DNA of 6,337 nucleotides from RYN-433 sp036558265 (GTDB lineage: Bacteria; Planctomycetota; Phycisphaerae; Tepidisphaerales; Tepidisphaeraceae): NCBI GenBank assembly GCA_036558265.1, contig DATBFY010000419.1:1-6337 (forward strand), read 5' to 3'. The number at the start of each line of letters is the position of its first letter. Position 1 is the stretch's first letter. The translations under genes and the position numbers were made by a program. A model generated the notes under the pieces. That model worked only from the letters and a program-made list of their open reading frames with translations. It was not told where the DNA came from and made no database searches. Below are positions 1 through 6,023 of the stretch, in pieces.

Positions 1-590
1 CGCCGCCGCGCCTCCGCCGGATCAAAATAAAAATACACGCTGCTCAGCGACTCTTCCGACACATCGCAGATCCCCACCCCGATCAGCCGCTTGTCACCAT
101 CCCGGTACTCGAACTCCAGCGTGTTCACGGGCGAGTCGTAAAGGAAGCCGACGAAATCCTCCCACGAGTGCTCGTCCTCGCCGCCGTGCCAGTCCCGCCG
201 ATAGCGGTTGTAAAGTTCGTGCTTCTCGGCCGTCGCCCGCGGCGCGTCGAACGTGACCGAGAAGTCCTGATTCCTCCGCCACACCCGCCGCTGGGTCTTA
301 TCGGGCGCGAACGACCCCACGGGGATGCGCAACGGCACGCATGCCCGGCAGGCGGCACAGACCGGCTGATACACCACCCGTCCGCTCCGCCGAAAGCCCG
401 CATCCATGAACCGGTGATAAAGCCCCCCCGGCATCGATGCCGCCCAGAACGCCCGCGTCCGCGCCGCACGATCGTCGAAATACGAACAGGCGTGATCCGA
501 GCTGACCACCAGCCGCACCCCCGCCGGCGGCGGCGGTAGCGCCGGAAAATGACTGAACACCTGCGGCAACGCGACGGCAACGCGATCCAT
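1..590 (-). CDS. bpt: Aminoacyl-tRNA-protein transferase (Bpt/Ate family), N-terminal part
   Basis: Cut by the left edge: 196 codons are present and the C-terminal part is missing. The family transfers leucine (Bpt) or arginine (Ate) from charged tRNA to the N-terminus of proteins, marking them for N-degron degradation in the cytosol, in bacteria through ClpS/ClpAP. The translation (mine, minus strand) carries the family landmarks in order: an HACSY motif with Cys35, a GFRRSG motif at 65-70, a CxxCxxCxPxRIPV motif with Cys78, Cys81 and Cys84, a TQRRVWRRNQD stretch at 99-109, and a LIGVGICD...LSSVYFYFDP segment at 169-191. These match the bacterial Bpt pattern closely. In eukaryotic Ate1 the N-terminal cysteines bind an Fe-S cluster; a similar role here is inference. 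The ATG at 590 was chosen because it leaves a normal N-terminal leader. An in-frame GTG at 620 sits only 3 bases after a GGAGG and is the alternative start. The family is clear; leucine versus arginine specificity cannot be decided without the missing part. Confidence 0.88.
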   Translation of the reverse strand, partial: MDRVAVALPQVFSHFPALPPPPAGVRLVVSSDHACSYFDDRAARTRAFWAASMPGGLYHRFMDAGFRRSGRVVYQPVCAACRACVPLRIPVGSFAPDKTQRRVWRRNQDFSVTFDAPRATAEKHELYNRYRRDWHGGEDEHSWEDFVGFLYDSPVNTLEFEYRDGDKRLIGVGICDVSEESLSSVYFYFDPAEARR

Positions 591-604
591 CGCCCGTATT
601 CTAC

Positions 605-624
605 GGTGCGGGCGTCCCACCTGC
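605..624 (+). repeat. GC-rich dispersed repeat, copy 1
   Basis: This 20-base stretch matches the stretch at 747-766 at 17 of 20 positions in the same orientation, with the shared core GGCGTCCC(A/G)CCTGC. It lies just upstream of the transferase start. In one minus-strand frame it reads as GGTPAP, a peptide string I recall from spurious ORFs over dispersed intergenic repeats in planctomycete and verrucomicrobial genomes. The similarity is seen directly; membership in a genome-wide family is inference. Confidence 0.4.
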
Positions 625-746
625 CTCCGTTCTGATGCGCACCGCCCCGCCCTCCAGGCACTCGTCACGGTGACCCAAAGGACCAAAGAAACAAAGGAGG
701 AAGGTCAGTTTGAGTCCCCGTGATAAGTGCGCCCCCTCACCAGTGT

Positions 747-766
747 GGTACCGGCGTCCCGCCTGC
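747..766 (+). repeat. GC-rich dispersed repeat, copy 2
   Basis: Same orientation as the copy at 605-624, 142 bases away, with 17 of 20 bases identical. In one plus-strand frame the region reads as GTGVPPAL, again a string typical of spurious translations over dispersed repeats. It ends 14 bases before the rpiA start, so it lies where promoter or leader elements would be expected. Confidence 0.4.
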
Positions 767-768
767 TC

Positions 769-774
769 TATGCT
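769..774 (+). promoter_or_regulatory. Candidate -10 box for a leaderless rpiA transcript
   Basis: TATGCT is followed by six bases and then the rpiA ATG at 781, the spacing expected if transcription starts on the A of the start codon. It fits the lack of a Shine-Dalgarno sequence directly before the ATG. No convincing -35 element lies 17 bases upstream. It competes with the coupled leader ORF as an explanation for rpiA translation. Confidence 0.25.
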
Positions 775-780
775 ACCCCC

Positions 781-1461
781 ATGACCCCCAAGCAGCGCGC
801 CGCGCAGGCCGCATTGCAATTCGTCGCCAGCGGCATGGTCGTGGGCCTGGGTACCGGCTCGACGGCCGACTTCTTCCTGACCGCCCTCGCCCAGGCCCTG
901 CGCGACAAGCAGCTCCGCGACATCAAGGGCATCCCCACCTCAAAGCAGTCCGAGCGCCGCGCCATCGGCCTGCAGATCCCGCTCACGACCCTCGCCCACG
1001 ACCCGCTCTGCGACGTCACCGTGGACGGCGCCGACGAGGTCGCGCCCGGCCTGGACCTGATCAAGGGCCTCGGCGGCGCGCTCCTGCGCGAAAAGGTCGT
1101 CGCCCAGAATTCCCGAAAGCTCGTGATCATCGCGGATGAGGGCAAGGTCGTGACCGGCCTGGGCGCCAAATCCCCCCTGCCCGTCGAGGTCGCCCAGTTC
1201 GGCTACGAAACCCAGGAACACTTCCTCCGCGACCTGGGCGCCGACCCGCGCCTGCGCATGGGCGCCGGCGGCATGGTCTTCGTCACCGACAACGGCAACT
1301 TCATCTACGACTGCCACTTCCCGGCGGGGATCGCCAACCCCACCGAGCTCGAGCACGCGATGAAGAAGCGCGCCGGCATCGTCGAGACGGGATTGTTCCT
1401 CGGCCTGGCGTCGGTGGCGCTCATCGGAAGCGACGACGCCGTGCGCGAGCTGCGGGGGTGA
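781..1461 (+). CDS. rpiA: Ribose-5-phosphate isomerase A
   Basis: Interconverts ribose 5-phosphate and ribulose 5-phosphate in the non-oxidative pentose phosphate pathway; cytosolic. The 226-residue product is close to the usual RpiA length of about 220. It shows the phosphate-binding GLGTGSTA loop at 22-29, the DGADE motif at 82-86 with active-site Asp82 and Asp85, the KGLGGALLREK segment at 95-105 with Lys95 and the catalytic base Glu104 (Glu103 in E. coli), PLPVEV in the middle, VTDNGN before the C-terminal strand region, and a C-terminal GLF...ADVALIG-like segment (GLASVALIG). The reading frame is open back to a GTG at 727. The ATG at 781 is preferred because it begins the MTPKQRAAQAAL helix with which RpiA proteins start, and the 18 upstream residues encode a repeat-derived sequence. 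No ribosome binding site directly precedes it. It is transcribed divergently from the transferase and convergently with the repeat-protein gene. All key residues are present, so it should be active. Confidence 0.96.
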   Translation: MTPKQRAAQAALQFVASGMVVGLGTGSTADFFLTALAQALRDKQLRDIKGIPTSKQSERRAIGLQIPLTTLAHDPLCDVTVDGADEVAPGLDLIKGLGGALLREKVVAQNSRKLVIIADEGKVVTGLGAKSPLPVEVAQFGYETQEHFLRDLGADPRLRMGAGGMVFVTDNGNFIYDCHFPAGIANPTELEHAMKKRAGIVETGLFLGLASVALIGSDDAVRELRG

Positions 1462-1537
1462 ACGCCGCGCGGAGCGCGCAGAAAAACGCGGTGAAAGGCA
1501 AATTCTTCCACCGCGCATCGGACTGATCCCGTTTAGC

Positions 1538-1555
1538 CGGCCCGCTCGCGGGCCG
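1538..1555. terminator. Hairpin between convergent genes, possible terminator
   Basis: A perfect 8-base inverted repeat (CGGCCCGC / GCGGGCCG) separated by two bases, realistically a 7-bp GC stem with a CUCG tetraloop. It lies 76 bases past the rpiA stop and 11 bases past the stop of the convergent minus-strand gene. Neither side has a proper U-tract (the plus strand continues TCTGCCGTTCCTT), so it is not a classical intrinsic terminator. Its position between two convergent stops is the main support. The rest of the 105-base gap shows only a weak 5-bp stem near 1467-1479. Confidence 0.45.
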
Positions 1556-1566
1556 TCTGCCGTTCC

Positions 1567-2124
1567 TTAGAACCGCCCGCCGATCCGGAAACCGATCGAC
1601 ACCCGGTCATTGTCCGCCCGGTGATGATCGACCTCGGCGACGGTCTGCCAGTAGCCCTCGTGGACGCAGACGCGGTCGTTGCGGGTTTCGAAATGCCCCG
1701 CGCTCACCAGCACCTGCCGGTCCTCGTTGCGGTAGTGGGCCGGCACCAATACGCGGCGCTCGACCGTCTGCCAGGCGCCTGCGCGGACGCACACCCGCTC
1801 GCGGCTCACGCACCGCCGGCCGCGCTCGTAGCGGACGACGTCGCGGTACTCGAAGACCGGCGCGACCCACACGCGGTCGCACTGCGTCTCGTATCGCTCG
1901 TTCACGAACACCGGCACGGTCTCGGTGCGATAAACCGGCTCGACCCAGACCTGCGTGGCGCGATCCTCGTACACCGGCTCGACCCACACCCGGCGCGGCT
2001 CGTAGCGCTCGCGATGGTCGTAGCGGAAATCGAGGTGATCGGCCCGGGCAGGCGTGGCGGTGAACGACACGGCGCCCGCGGCGGCGGCAAGAGCAAGAAT
2101 CGACCTGGCGATGACGCGTTTCAT
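1567..2124 (-). CDS. Exported protein with RV-W/L/C-V repeats, function unknown
   Basis: I do not recognise a named family. The 185-residue product starts with a clear Sec signal peptide: KR near the start, a hydrophobic Ala-rich core to about 23, and PARA-D giving probable signal peptidase I cleavage after Ala28. The mature part is made of about eight units of 12-14 residues (one longer, about 26), each opening with a [R/Q]V-aromatic/L/C-V motif. Units begin near 45, 58, 70, 84, 110, 124, 137 and 151; the first two share VWVEPVY, and those at 110 and 151 share RVCV..G.WQTV. Alternating hydrophobic residues suggest beta strands. Four cysteines (82, 105, 112, 153) could form disulfides. The end, VSIGFRIGGRF, finishes on Phe like an outer-membrane strand, but one strand is not a barrel. 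GGAGG at 2131-2135 sits six bases before the ATG and fixes the start. It lies 150 bases downstream of the outer-membrane factor gene on the same strand. A structural, envelope or surface role is inference. Confidence 0.88.
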   Translation of the reverse strand: MKRVIARSILALAAAAGAVSFTATPARADHLDFRYDHRERYEPRRVWVEPVYEDRATQVWVEPVYRTETVPVFVNERYETQCDRVWVAPVFEYRDVVRYERGRRCVSRERVCVRAGAWQTVERRVLVPAHYRNEDRQVLVSAGHFETRNDRVCVHEGYWQTVAEVDHHRADNDRVSIGFRIGGRF

Positions 2125-2274
2125 GGCAAACCTCCGAAACGTTCTATTCCTTGTGAGCTGGGTTGCTACTGCTGACAGGAAAACAGACAGGGAGCGCGGC
2201 GGGAGGTTAGTCCGTCGGCTGCGGCGGCAAGATCGCGAAGTTCTCCCGCGCTTTCCGCCCGTTTTCGGCCTGTT
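2125..2274. other. Intergenic gap between exporter operon and repeat-protein gene
   Basis: This 150-base gap contains the ribosome binding site of the downstream repeat-protein gene (2131-2135). I see no clear terminator for the upstream gene and no convincing -35/-10 pair on the minus strand. Small GC-rich inverted stretches near 2210-2230 pair imperfectly. Read-through from the exporter genes is therefore as plausible as a separate weak promoter. Confidence 0.4.
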
Positions 2275-3945
2275 TTATCGGGTTTCGCCGGGGCGCTGCC
2301 CCAAAGAGGTCGGCTGCCATGCGACCCCGGCGCTGCCGAGCAGCGTGCCGGTGGCGAAGGCGGTGTCGACCTGGGCGATCTGGTAATCCGTGATCGCGGA
2401 GATTTCGGAAAGTTGCGCGTTCGCCAGGTCCGTCTGGGCATTCAAGACGTCCGTCGACGTGCGCAGCCCCTGGTTGAATTGCCGCGTCTCCAGGTCCACC
2501 ACGCGGGCGTTGAGGATCACGCGACGCTGGGCGGCGATGATCCGCTGCCAGTTGGCCTCGAGCTGGTCCACGGCGTGCAATACCTCGTTGGTCACGAGCA
2601 GTTGCCGCTGGCCCTTGGTCGCGATCGCCTGCAGGCGCGAGAGCAGCGCCTGGCGCAAAAGGCTCCTGGCGGCCTCGTTGCCGATCGGCAGTTCGAGGGT
2701 GAAGCCGACGCGGTGACCCTGGAAATTGGTGGTGCGCAGGGTGCGGAACGATTCGGGCAGCGTCTTGCCCAGGCCGCTGATGTCGTATTGGTAATCGAAC
2801 GTTACCAGCGGCAAGAGTTGGTTACGCGCGAAGTCCACGTTGTCGGCTTGGGCGGCGATCTGGATCTCCGCCTCGAGCAGTTCCATCCGCCGGTCCATCG
2901 CAGCCCCCAGCAGCCGCGAGGTGTCGAGCTGGTAATGAAGGGCGTTGGGATCGCTGACCGGGATGATCATCGTCGGCGAGTCCTGTGGCAGGTCCGGTCG
3001 GTTGACGATCTGCTTCAACTCCCGCTGGCGGTCGCGCTCGTTGGTAATGGCGGTGATGATCCCCTCGACGCGGTCGGCCACCCCGGATTCGGCCCGGATC
3101 ACGTCCGGCTCGGCGACGACGCCCGCGCGCGCCTGGCGTCGGGCGCGCTCGAGCTGCGCGACCGCCAGGTCATACTCCTTCTTGCGCACCTCCAGCTCGC
3201 GCCGGGCGGCGTAGAGGCGCCAGTAGATTCGGTCCACGTCCGCCAGCACCGTGATCACCTGGAGCTTGGTCTGCGCCTGCGCGGCCTGGTATTGATAAGT
3301 CGCCACGCGGATCCCGTGCGAATTCACCGCGACGCCCGCGTTGCGCAACAACGGCACGCTGATCGACGCGGCGAAATCGGAAGAATAGGCGGGATTGAGC
3401 GTCGAGAACTGGTTGTCGGTCTCAAACCGGTTGATCGGAAGCTGAAGTTGCACCGTGCCGCCGTTGCGCAGCGGGACGGTCAGCCCGAGGTTGTTGGTCC
3501 AGCTCTTGGTTTGCGATCCGGTGAGCTCGCTCGAGACGGCCTGGTCGGTCGCGGCGTAGTTGGTGGATGCGGTAAACAACGATTCGAAACGGGCCCGCTC
3601 CTGGCTGATCGCTTCCTTCGCGATCGACGGATTGAAGAGCTCCACCTTGAGATCGAGATTGTTCGCCAACGCGAGCTGGCGGCACTCCTCGATGGTCAAT
3701 TTAACCTCGGCGGGGGGTGGGCGGAGGATCTCATCCGCCTTGCGGGTGCTCGGAGTGGTGCTGGTCGTCGGGAGTGTCGTGGGACGGCTGGTCGCGGCAT
3801 TGGAAAGGTCGAACCGGCCGACCTCGCGCAGCGCCTCATCGGAAATCGGGTAGCCGCGTTCGTAGCGCGAGTAGTCGCAGCCGCCAGCCAGGATGAGGCC
3901 GGTGACACAGGACAGGAAGATACCCAGCACGCACCGACGGACCAT
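2275..3945 (-). CDS. TolC-family outer-membrane efflux protein, probable lipoprotein
   Basis: Forms the trimeric outer-membrane and periplasmic channel of a tripartite exporter. The product has 556 residues, longer than the usual 450-500. An N-terminal hydrophobic segment (8-21) ends at Cys23 in LILAGGC, a probable lipidation site as in NodT-type channels, though Ala rather than Leu occupies the -3 position. Residues 51-67 are a Thr/Ser/Pro-rich linker. The first OEP repeat starts at LTIEECRQLALANN (83-96), with strand-like segments near 121-135, 151-172 and 190-205 and a VPLLRNAG turn at 197-204, then long helices to about 315. The second repeat (about 345-535) has strands at 378-391 and 412-421 with LPIGNEAARS, then coiled helices ending in STDVLNAQTDLANAQLSE (497-514), typical of the family. 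AAGGAG at 3951-3956 lies five bases before the ATG and supports this start. It follows the permease gene by 24 bases. The partner set points to the MacA-MacB type of exporter; the substrate is unknown. Confidence 0.93.
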   Translation of the reverse strand: MVRRCVLGIFLSCVTGLILAGGCDYSRYERGYPISDEALREVGRFDLSNAATSRPTTLPTTSTTPSTRKADEILRPPPAEVKLTIEECRQLALANNLDLKVELFNPSIAKEAISQERARFESLFTASTNYAATDQAVSSELTGSQTKSWTNNLGLTVPLRNGGTVQLQLPINRFETDNQFSTLNPAYSSDFAASISVPLLRNAGVAVNSHGIRVATYQYQAAQAQTKLQVITVLADVDRIYWRLYAARRELEVRKKEYDLAVAQLERARRQARAGVVAEPDVIRAESGVADRVEGIITAITNERDRQRELKQIVNRPDLPQDSPTMIIPVSDPNALHYQLDTSRLLGAAMDRRMELLEAEIQIAAQADNVDFARNQLLPLVTFDYQYDISGLGKTLPESFRTLRTTNFQGHRVGFTLELPIGNEAARSLLRQALLSRLQAIATKGQRQLLVTNEVLHAVDQLEANWQRIIAAQRRVILNARVVDLETRQFNQGLRTSTDVLNAQTDLANAQLSEISAITDYQIAQVDTAFATGTLLGSAGVAWQPTSLGQRPGETR

Positions 3946-3969
3946 GAACGCTCCTTCGCTGTCGCGTGA

Positions 3970-5226
3970 TCACTCGTGCCTCAGGGCCTCAATGGGGTCG
4001 AGCCGTGCGGCCTTGATGGCGGGGAACATGCCGAAGATCAGGCCCACGGCGGCGGCGAAGCCGAACGAGAGCGCAACCGCCCAGGCGGGGATGTAGGCCT
4101 TCTCCAGATGCGCCTGCGGGATGCTCTTGACGGCGCTGGTAAGTCCATATCCAGCCAGCAGTCCGATCGCCCCGCCGAAAAAGCAGAGCATCACGGCTTC
4201 CACGAGGAACTGCAGGAGGATGGCCGAGGGCCGCGCCCCCACCGCCTTGCGCAGCCCGATCTCCCGCGTGCGTTCGGAGACGCTGACCAGCATGATGTTC
4301 ATAATCCCCACCCCGCCCACCAGTAACGAGATGCCGACCACCCCGGTGGCGGCCATGGTGATCGTCTGGGCGACGGTTCGGAAGCGATCGACGAACTCCT
4401 GCACCGCCTCGACGCGGAAGGTGTCAGGGTCGCCAAAGCGGATGCGGCGAGTTTTGCGCAGGAAGAATCCGATCTCGGCGCGGGCTTCCTCGGAGACATC
4501 GGGGGATCGGCTGGCGGCGACCACGGAGAAGCCGGAGTAGGGTTGGAGGCGCTGTAGTGCGGTGAAGGGCAGGAAGACCTCGAGCCCCTCGCGGTCGCCG
4601 CCGAACATTGAGGATTCATTGCGGGTTTCGATGAGGCCGACGATGAGGAAGCGGGTCTGGCCGACCATGAGGGACTGGCCGATGCAGTCGATCGACATGC
4701 CGAGCTTGTCGCGGGTCTTTTCATTGATCAGGCAGACAGGACGGCCCTGCTCGACGTCCACGAGGGAGAACTGTCGGCCAAGGATGACCGACCGATTCTC
4801 GATCTTGTGCCAGGCGGGGTCGATGCCGGTCACGTCCACGTTCGGCTCGTTACGGGTGCCGTAGGCGATCGAGTCGATGCGGCCGCGCATCACACGGGTG
4901 AAGTCGGAAACGGACGGGCAGTGCTCGAGCAAGCCCTCGAACTGCTCGTTGTGGAAGCGGTAACGGTAATAAGAGATGAAGCGGTTCCCGCCGGTGCTGG
5001 GGAAGATGAAGATCTTGTTGGTGCCGAAGCTTTCGAACTCGGAGAGGACGCGGGTCTGGAGGCCGGTGAGGGCGGCGATGACGGCGGTGACCGAGGCGAC
5101 GCCGATGACGATGCCGATCGTTGTGAGGATCGAGCGGACCTTGTTGGCCCAGATCTGCCCCAGCGCGAGGAAGGCGCTCTGGTAGATGAGCAGGAGCAGC
5201 GAGAATGGGAGGCGGATCAGGATCAT
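3970..5226 (-). CDS. MacB/FtsX-type ABC transporter permease
   Basis: Inner-membrane subunit of a type VII (mechanotransmission) ABC exporter. The 418-residue protein has the standard MacB layout: TM1 at about 33-53, after an ANKVRSILTTIGIVIGV stretch at 27-43; a large periplasmic domain (about 55-287, MacB_PCD type); then TM2 at 291-314, TM3 at 335-365 and TM4 at 379-401. The coupling segment SERTREIGLRKAVGA at 317-331 and the C-terminal PAIKAARLDPIEALRHE at 402-418 are family hallmarks. Three cysteines (103, 165, 181) lie in the periplasmic domain, where a disulfide could form. No Shine-Dalgarno is visible before the ATG; the stop of the ATPase gene is only 11 bases upstream, so coupled translation is likely. 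MacB in enterobacteria carries the ATPase on the same chain, whereas here it is separate. LolCE and cell-division FtsX are alternatives in the superfamily, but the adaptor and channel neighbours argue for an efflux role. Confidence 0.94.
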   Translation of the reverse strand: MILIRLPFSLLLLIYQSAFLALGQIWANKVRSILTTIGIVIGVASVTAVIAALTGLQTRVLSEFESFGTNKIFIFPSTGGNRFISYYRYRFHNEQFEGLLEHCPSVSDFTRVMRGRIDSIAYGTRNEPNVDVTGIDPAWHKIENRSVILGRQFSLVDVEQGRPVCLINEKTRDKLGMSIDCIGQSLMVGQTRFLIVGLIETRNESSMFGGDREGLEVFLPFTALQRLQPYSGFSVVAASRSPDVSEEARAEIGFFLRKTRRIRFGDPDTFRVEAVQEFVDRFRTVAQTITMAATGVVGISLLVGGVGIMNIMLVSVSERTREIGLRKAVGARPSAILLQFLVEAVMLCFFGGAIGLLAGYGLTSAVKSIPQAHLEKAYIPAWAVALSFGFAAAVGLIFGMFPAIKAARLDPIEALRHE

Positions 5227-5237
5227 CGATCGGTCGT

Positions 5238-5993
5238 TCAGTTCGAGTGCTGCGATTTCCAGTCCTGCGATCCGGGGCTCGTCGCCGAGCCGTAGCGGGC
5301 GGCGTCCTCCTCGACGGCCAGGTCGGACCAGACGCGGCCGTCCTTCATGCGGATGATGCGTTTCGCGTGGCGCGCGACGTCAGGCTCGTGGGTGACCAGG
5401 ATGATGGTCTGCCCGGCGCCGTGGAGCTGCGCGAAGAGGGCGAGGATCTCCTCGCTGGTGGCGCTGTCGAGATTTCCGGTCGGCTCGTCGGCGAGGAGGA
5501 TGGAGGGTCGGGCGACCAGGGCCCGGGCGATGGCGACGCGTTGGCGCTGGCCGCCCGAAAGCTGGTTGGGGCGGTGGCGCGTGCGCTGGGAGAGGCCGAC
5601 GCGGTCGAGCGCTTCGCGTGCCTGTCGTCGGCGGCTCCACCAGCCCGAGCGGGAGTAGATCAGCGGCAATTCGACGTTCTTGAGGGCGCTGAGGCGCGGC
5701 AGGAGCTCGAACGACTGGAAGACGAAGCCGATCCGCTCGTTCCGCACTCGCGCCAGCGAGGCGGCGCCCATCCGCGTGGTGATCCGCCCGTCCAGCAGGT
5801 ACGTGCCGGAGGTCGGCCGGTCGAGGCAGCCCAGGATGTTCATCAGCGTGCTCTTGCCCGATCCGCTGGTGCCCATGACGGCGACGTACTCGTTCTCGCC
5901 GACCTTGAGGTTCACGCCGTCCAGGGCGCGAATGGTCTCGTCCCCGACCTTGTAGACCTTGGTGATGTTGTCGAGGTGGATGACGGCGGACAT
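5238..5993 (-). CDS. MacB/LolD-type ABC transporter ATP-binding protein
   Basis: Cytoplasmic ATPase that powers the adjacent permease. The 251-residue protein carries every ABC motif: aromatic Tyr14 of the A-loop, Walker A GTSGSGKST at 41-49, Q-loop Gln93 in FVFQSFELLPRLSALKNVELP (family signature of MacB/LolD), signature LSGGQ at 145-149, Walker B ILLADE at 165-170 with catalytic Glu170, D-loop NLDS at 174-177 and switch His202. All catalytic residues are intact. After the core (about 223) comes a hydrophilic tail of roughly 28 residues without recognisable motif, longer than in typical LolD proteins of about 230 residues. The ATG at 5993 begins the usual IHLDNITKVY strand; no clear ribosome binding site precedes it. 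It follows the adaptor stop by 30 bases and precedes the permease by 11, consistent with one operon. LolD (lipoprotein release) is the alternative name, disfavoured by the neighbours. Confidence 0.95.
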   Translation of the reverse strand: MSAVIHLDNITKVYKVGDETIRALDGVNLKVGENEYVAVMGTSGSGKSTLMNILGCLDRPTSGTYLLDGRITTRMGAASLARVRNERIGFVFQSFELLPRLSALKNVELPLIYSRSGWWSRRRQAREALDRVGLSQRTRHRPNQLSGGQRQRVAIARALVARPSILLADEPTGNLDSATSEEILALFAQLHGAGQTIILVTHEPDVARHAKRIIRMKDGRVWSDLAVEEDAARYGSATSPGSQDWKSQHSN

Positions 5994-6023
5994 GGGTGCG
6001 CGCGTACGGTGTTGTGTGGCGGT

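Larger units (their letters stand above)
710..784 (+). other. Possible 24-codon leader ORF overlapping the rpiA start
   Basis: A strong Shine-Dalgarno-like AAAGGAGG lies at 693-700. Nine bases later a TTG at 710 opens a 24-codon frame whose TGA at 782-784 overlaps the rpiA ATG as ATGA (781-784). This arrangement would allow translational coupling of rpiA, which has no ribosome binding site of its own before 781. The peptide (first residues MSPRDKCAPSPVW) resembles nothing I recognise, is Pro/Cys-rich, and includes repeat copy 2. The TTG start and short length make a chance arrangement quite possible. Confidence 0.2.

Noticed and set aside
125..661. 178-codon minus-strand frame and a 123-codon plus-strand frame over the transferase gene
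   Set aside because: Arg/Gly-rich translations without motifs; the frame from 590 gives a clear Bpt-family match.
664..674. 11-base palindrome GTCAC-G-GTGAC in the divergent intergenic region
   Set aside because: Too short and single-copy to call an operator without comparative evidence.
940..1518. 192-codon minus-strand frame opposite rpiA
   Set aside because: Antisense shadow of a fully intact RpiA.
1621..2175. 184-codon plus-strand frame opposite the repeat-protein gene
   Set aside because: The minus-strand frame has a signal peptide, a good ribosome binding site and protein-level repeats; the plus frame has none of these.
2413..3969. 518-codon open frame on the plus strand opposite the channel gene
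   Set aside because: It mirrors the TolC-family gene; the Arg/Asp/Gly/Leu/Val-rich translation is typical of an antisense frame of a GC-rich gene and has no recognisable domain.
3965..3972. GTGATCAC palindrome at the permease stop
   Set aside because: Eight bases overlapping a stop codon; expected by chance.
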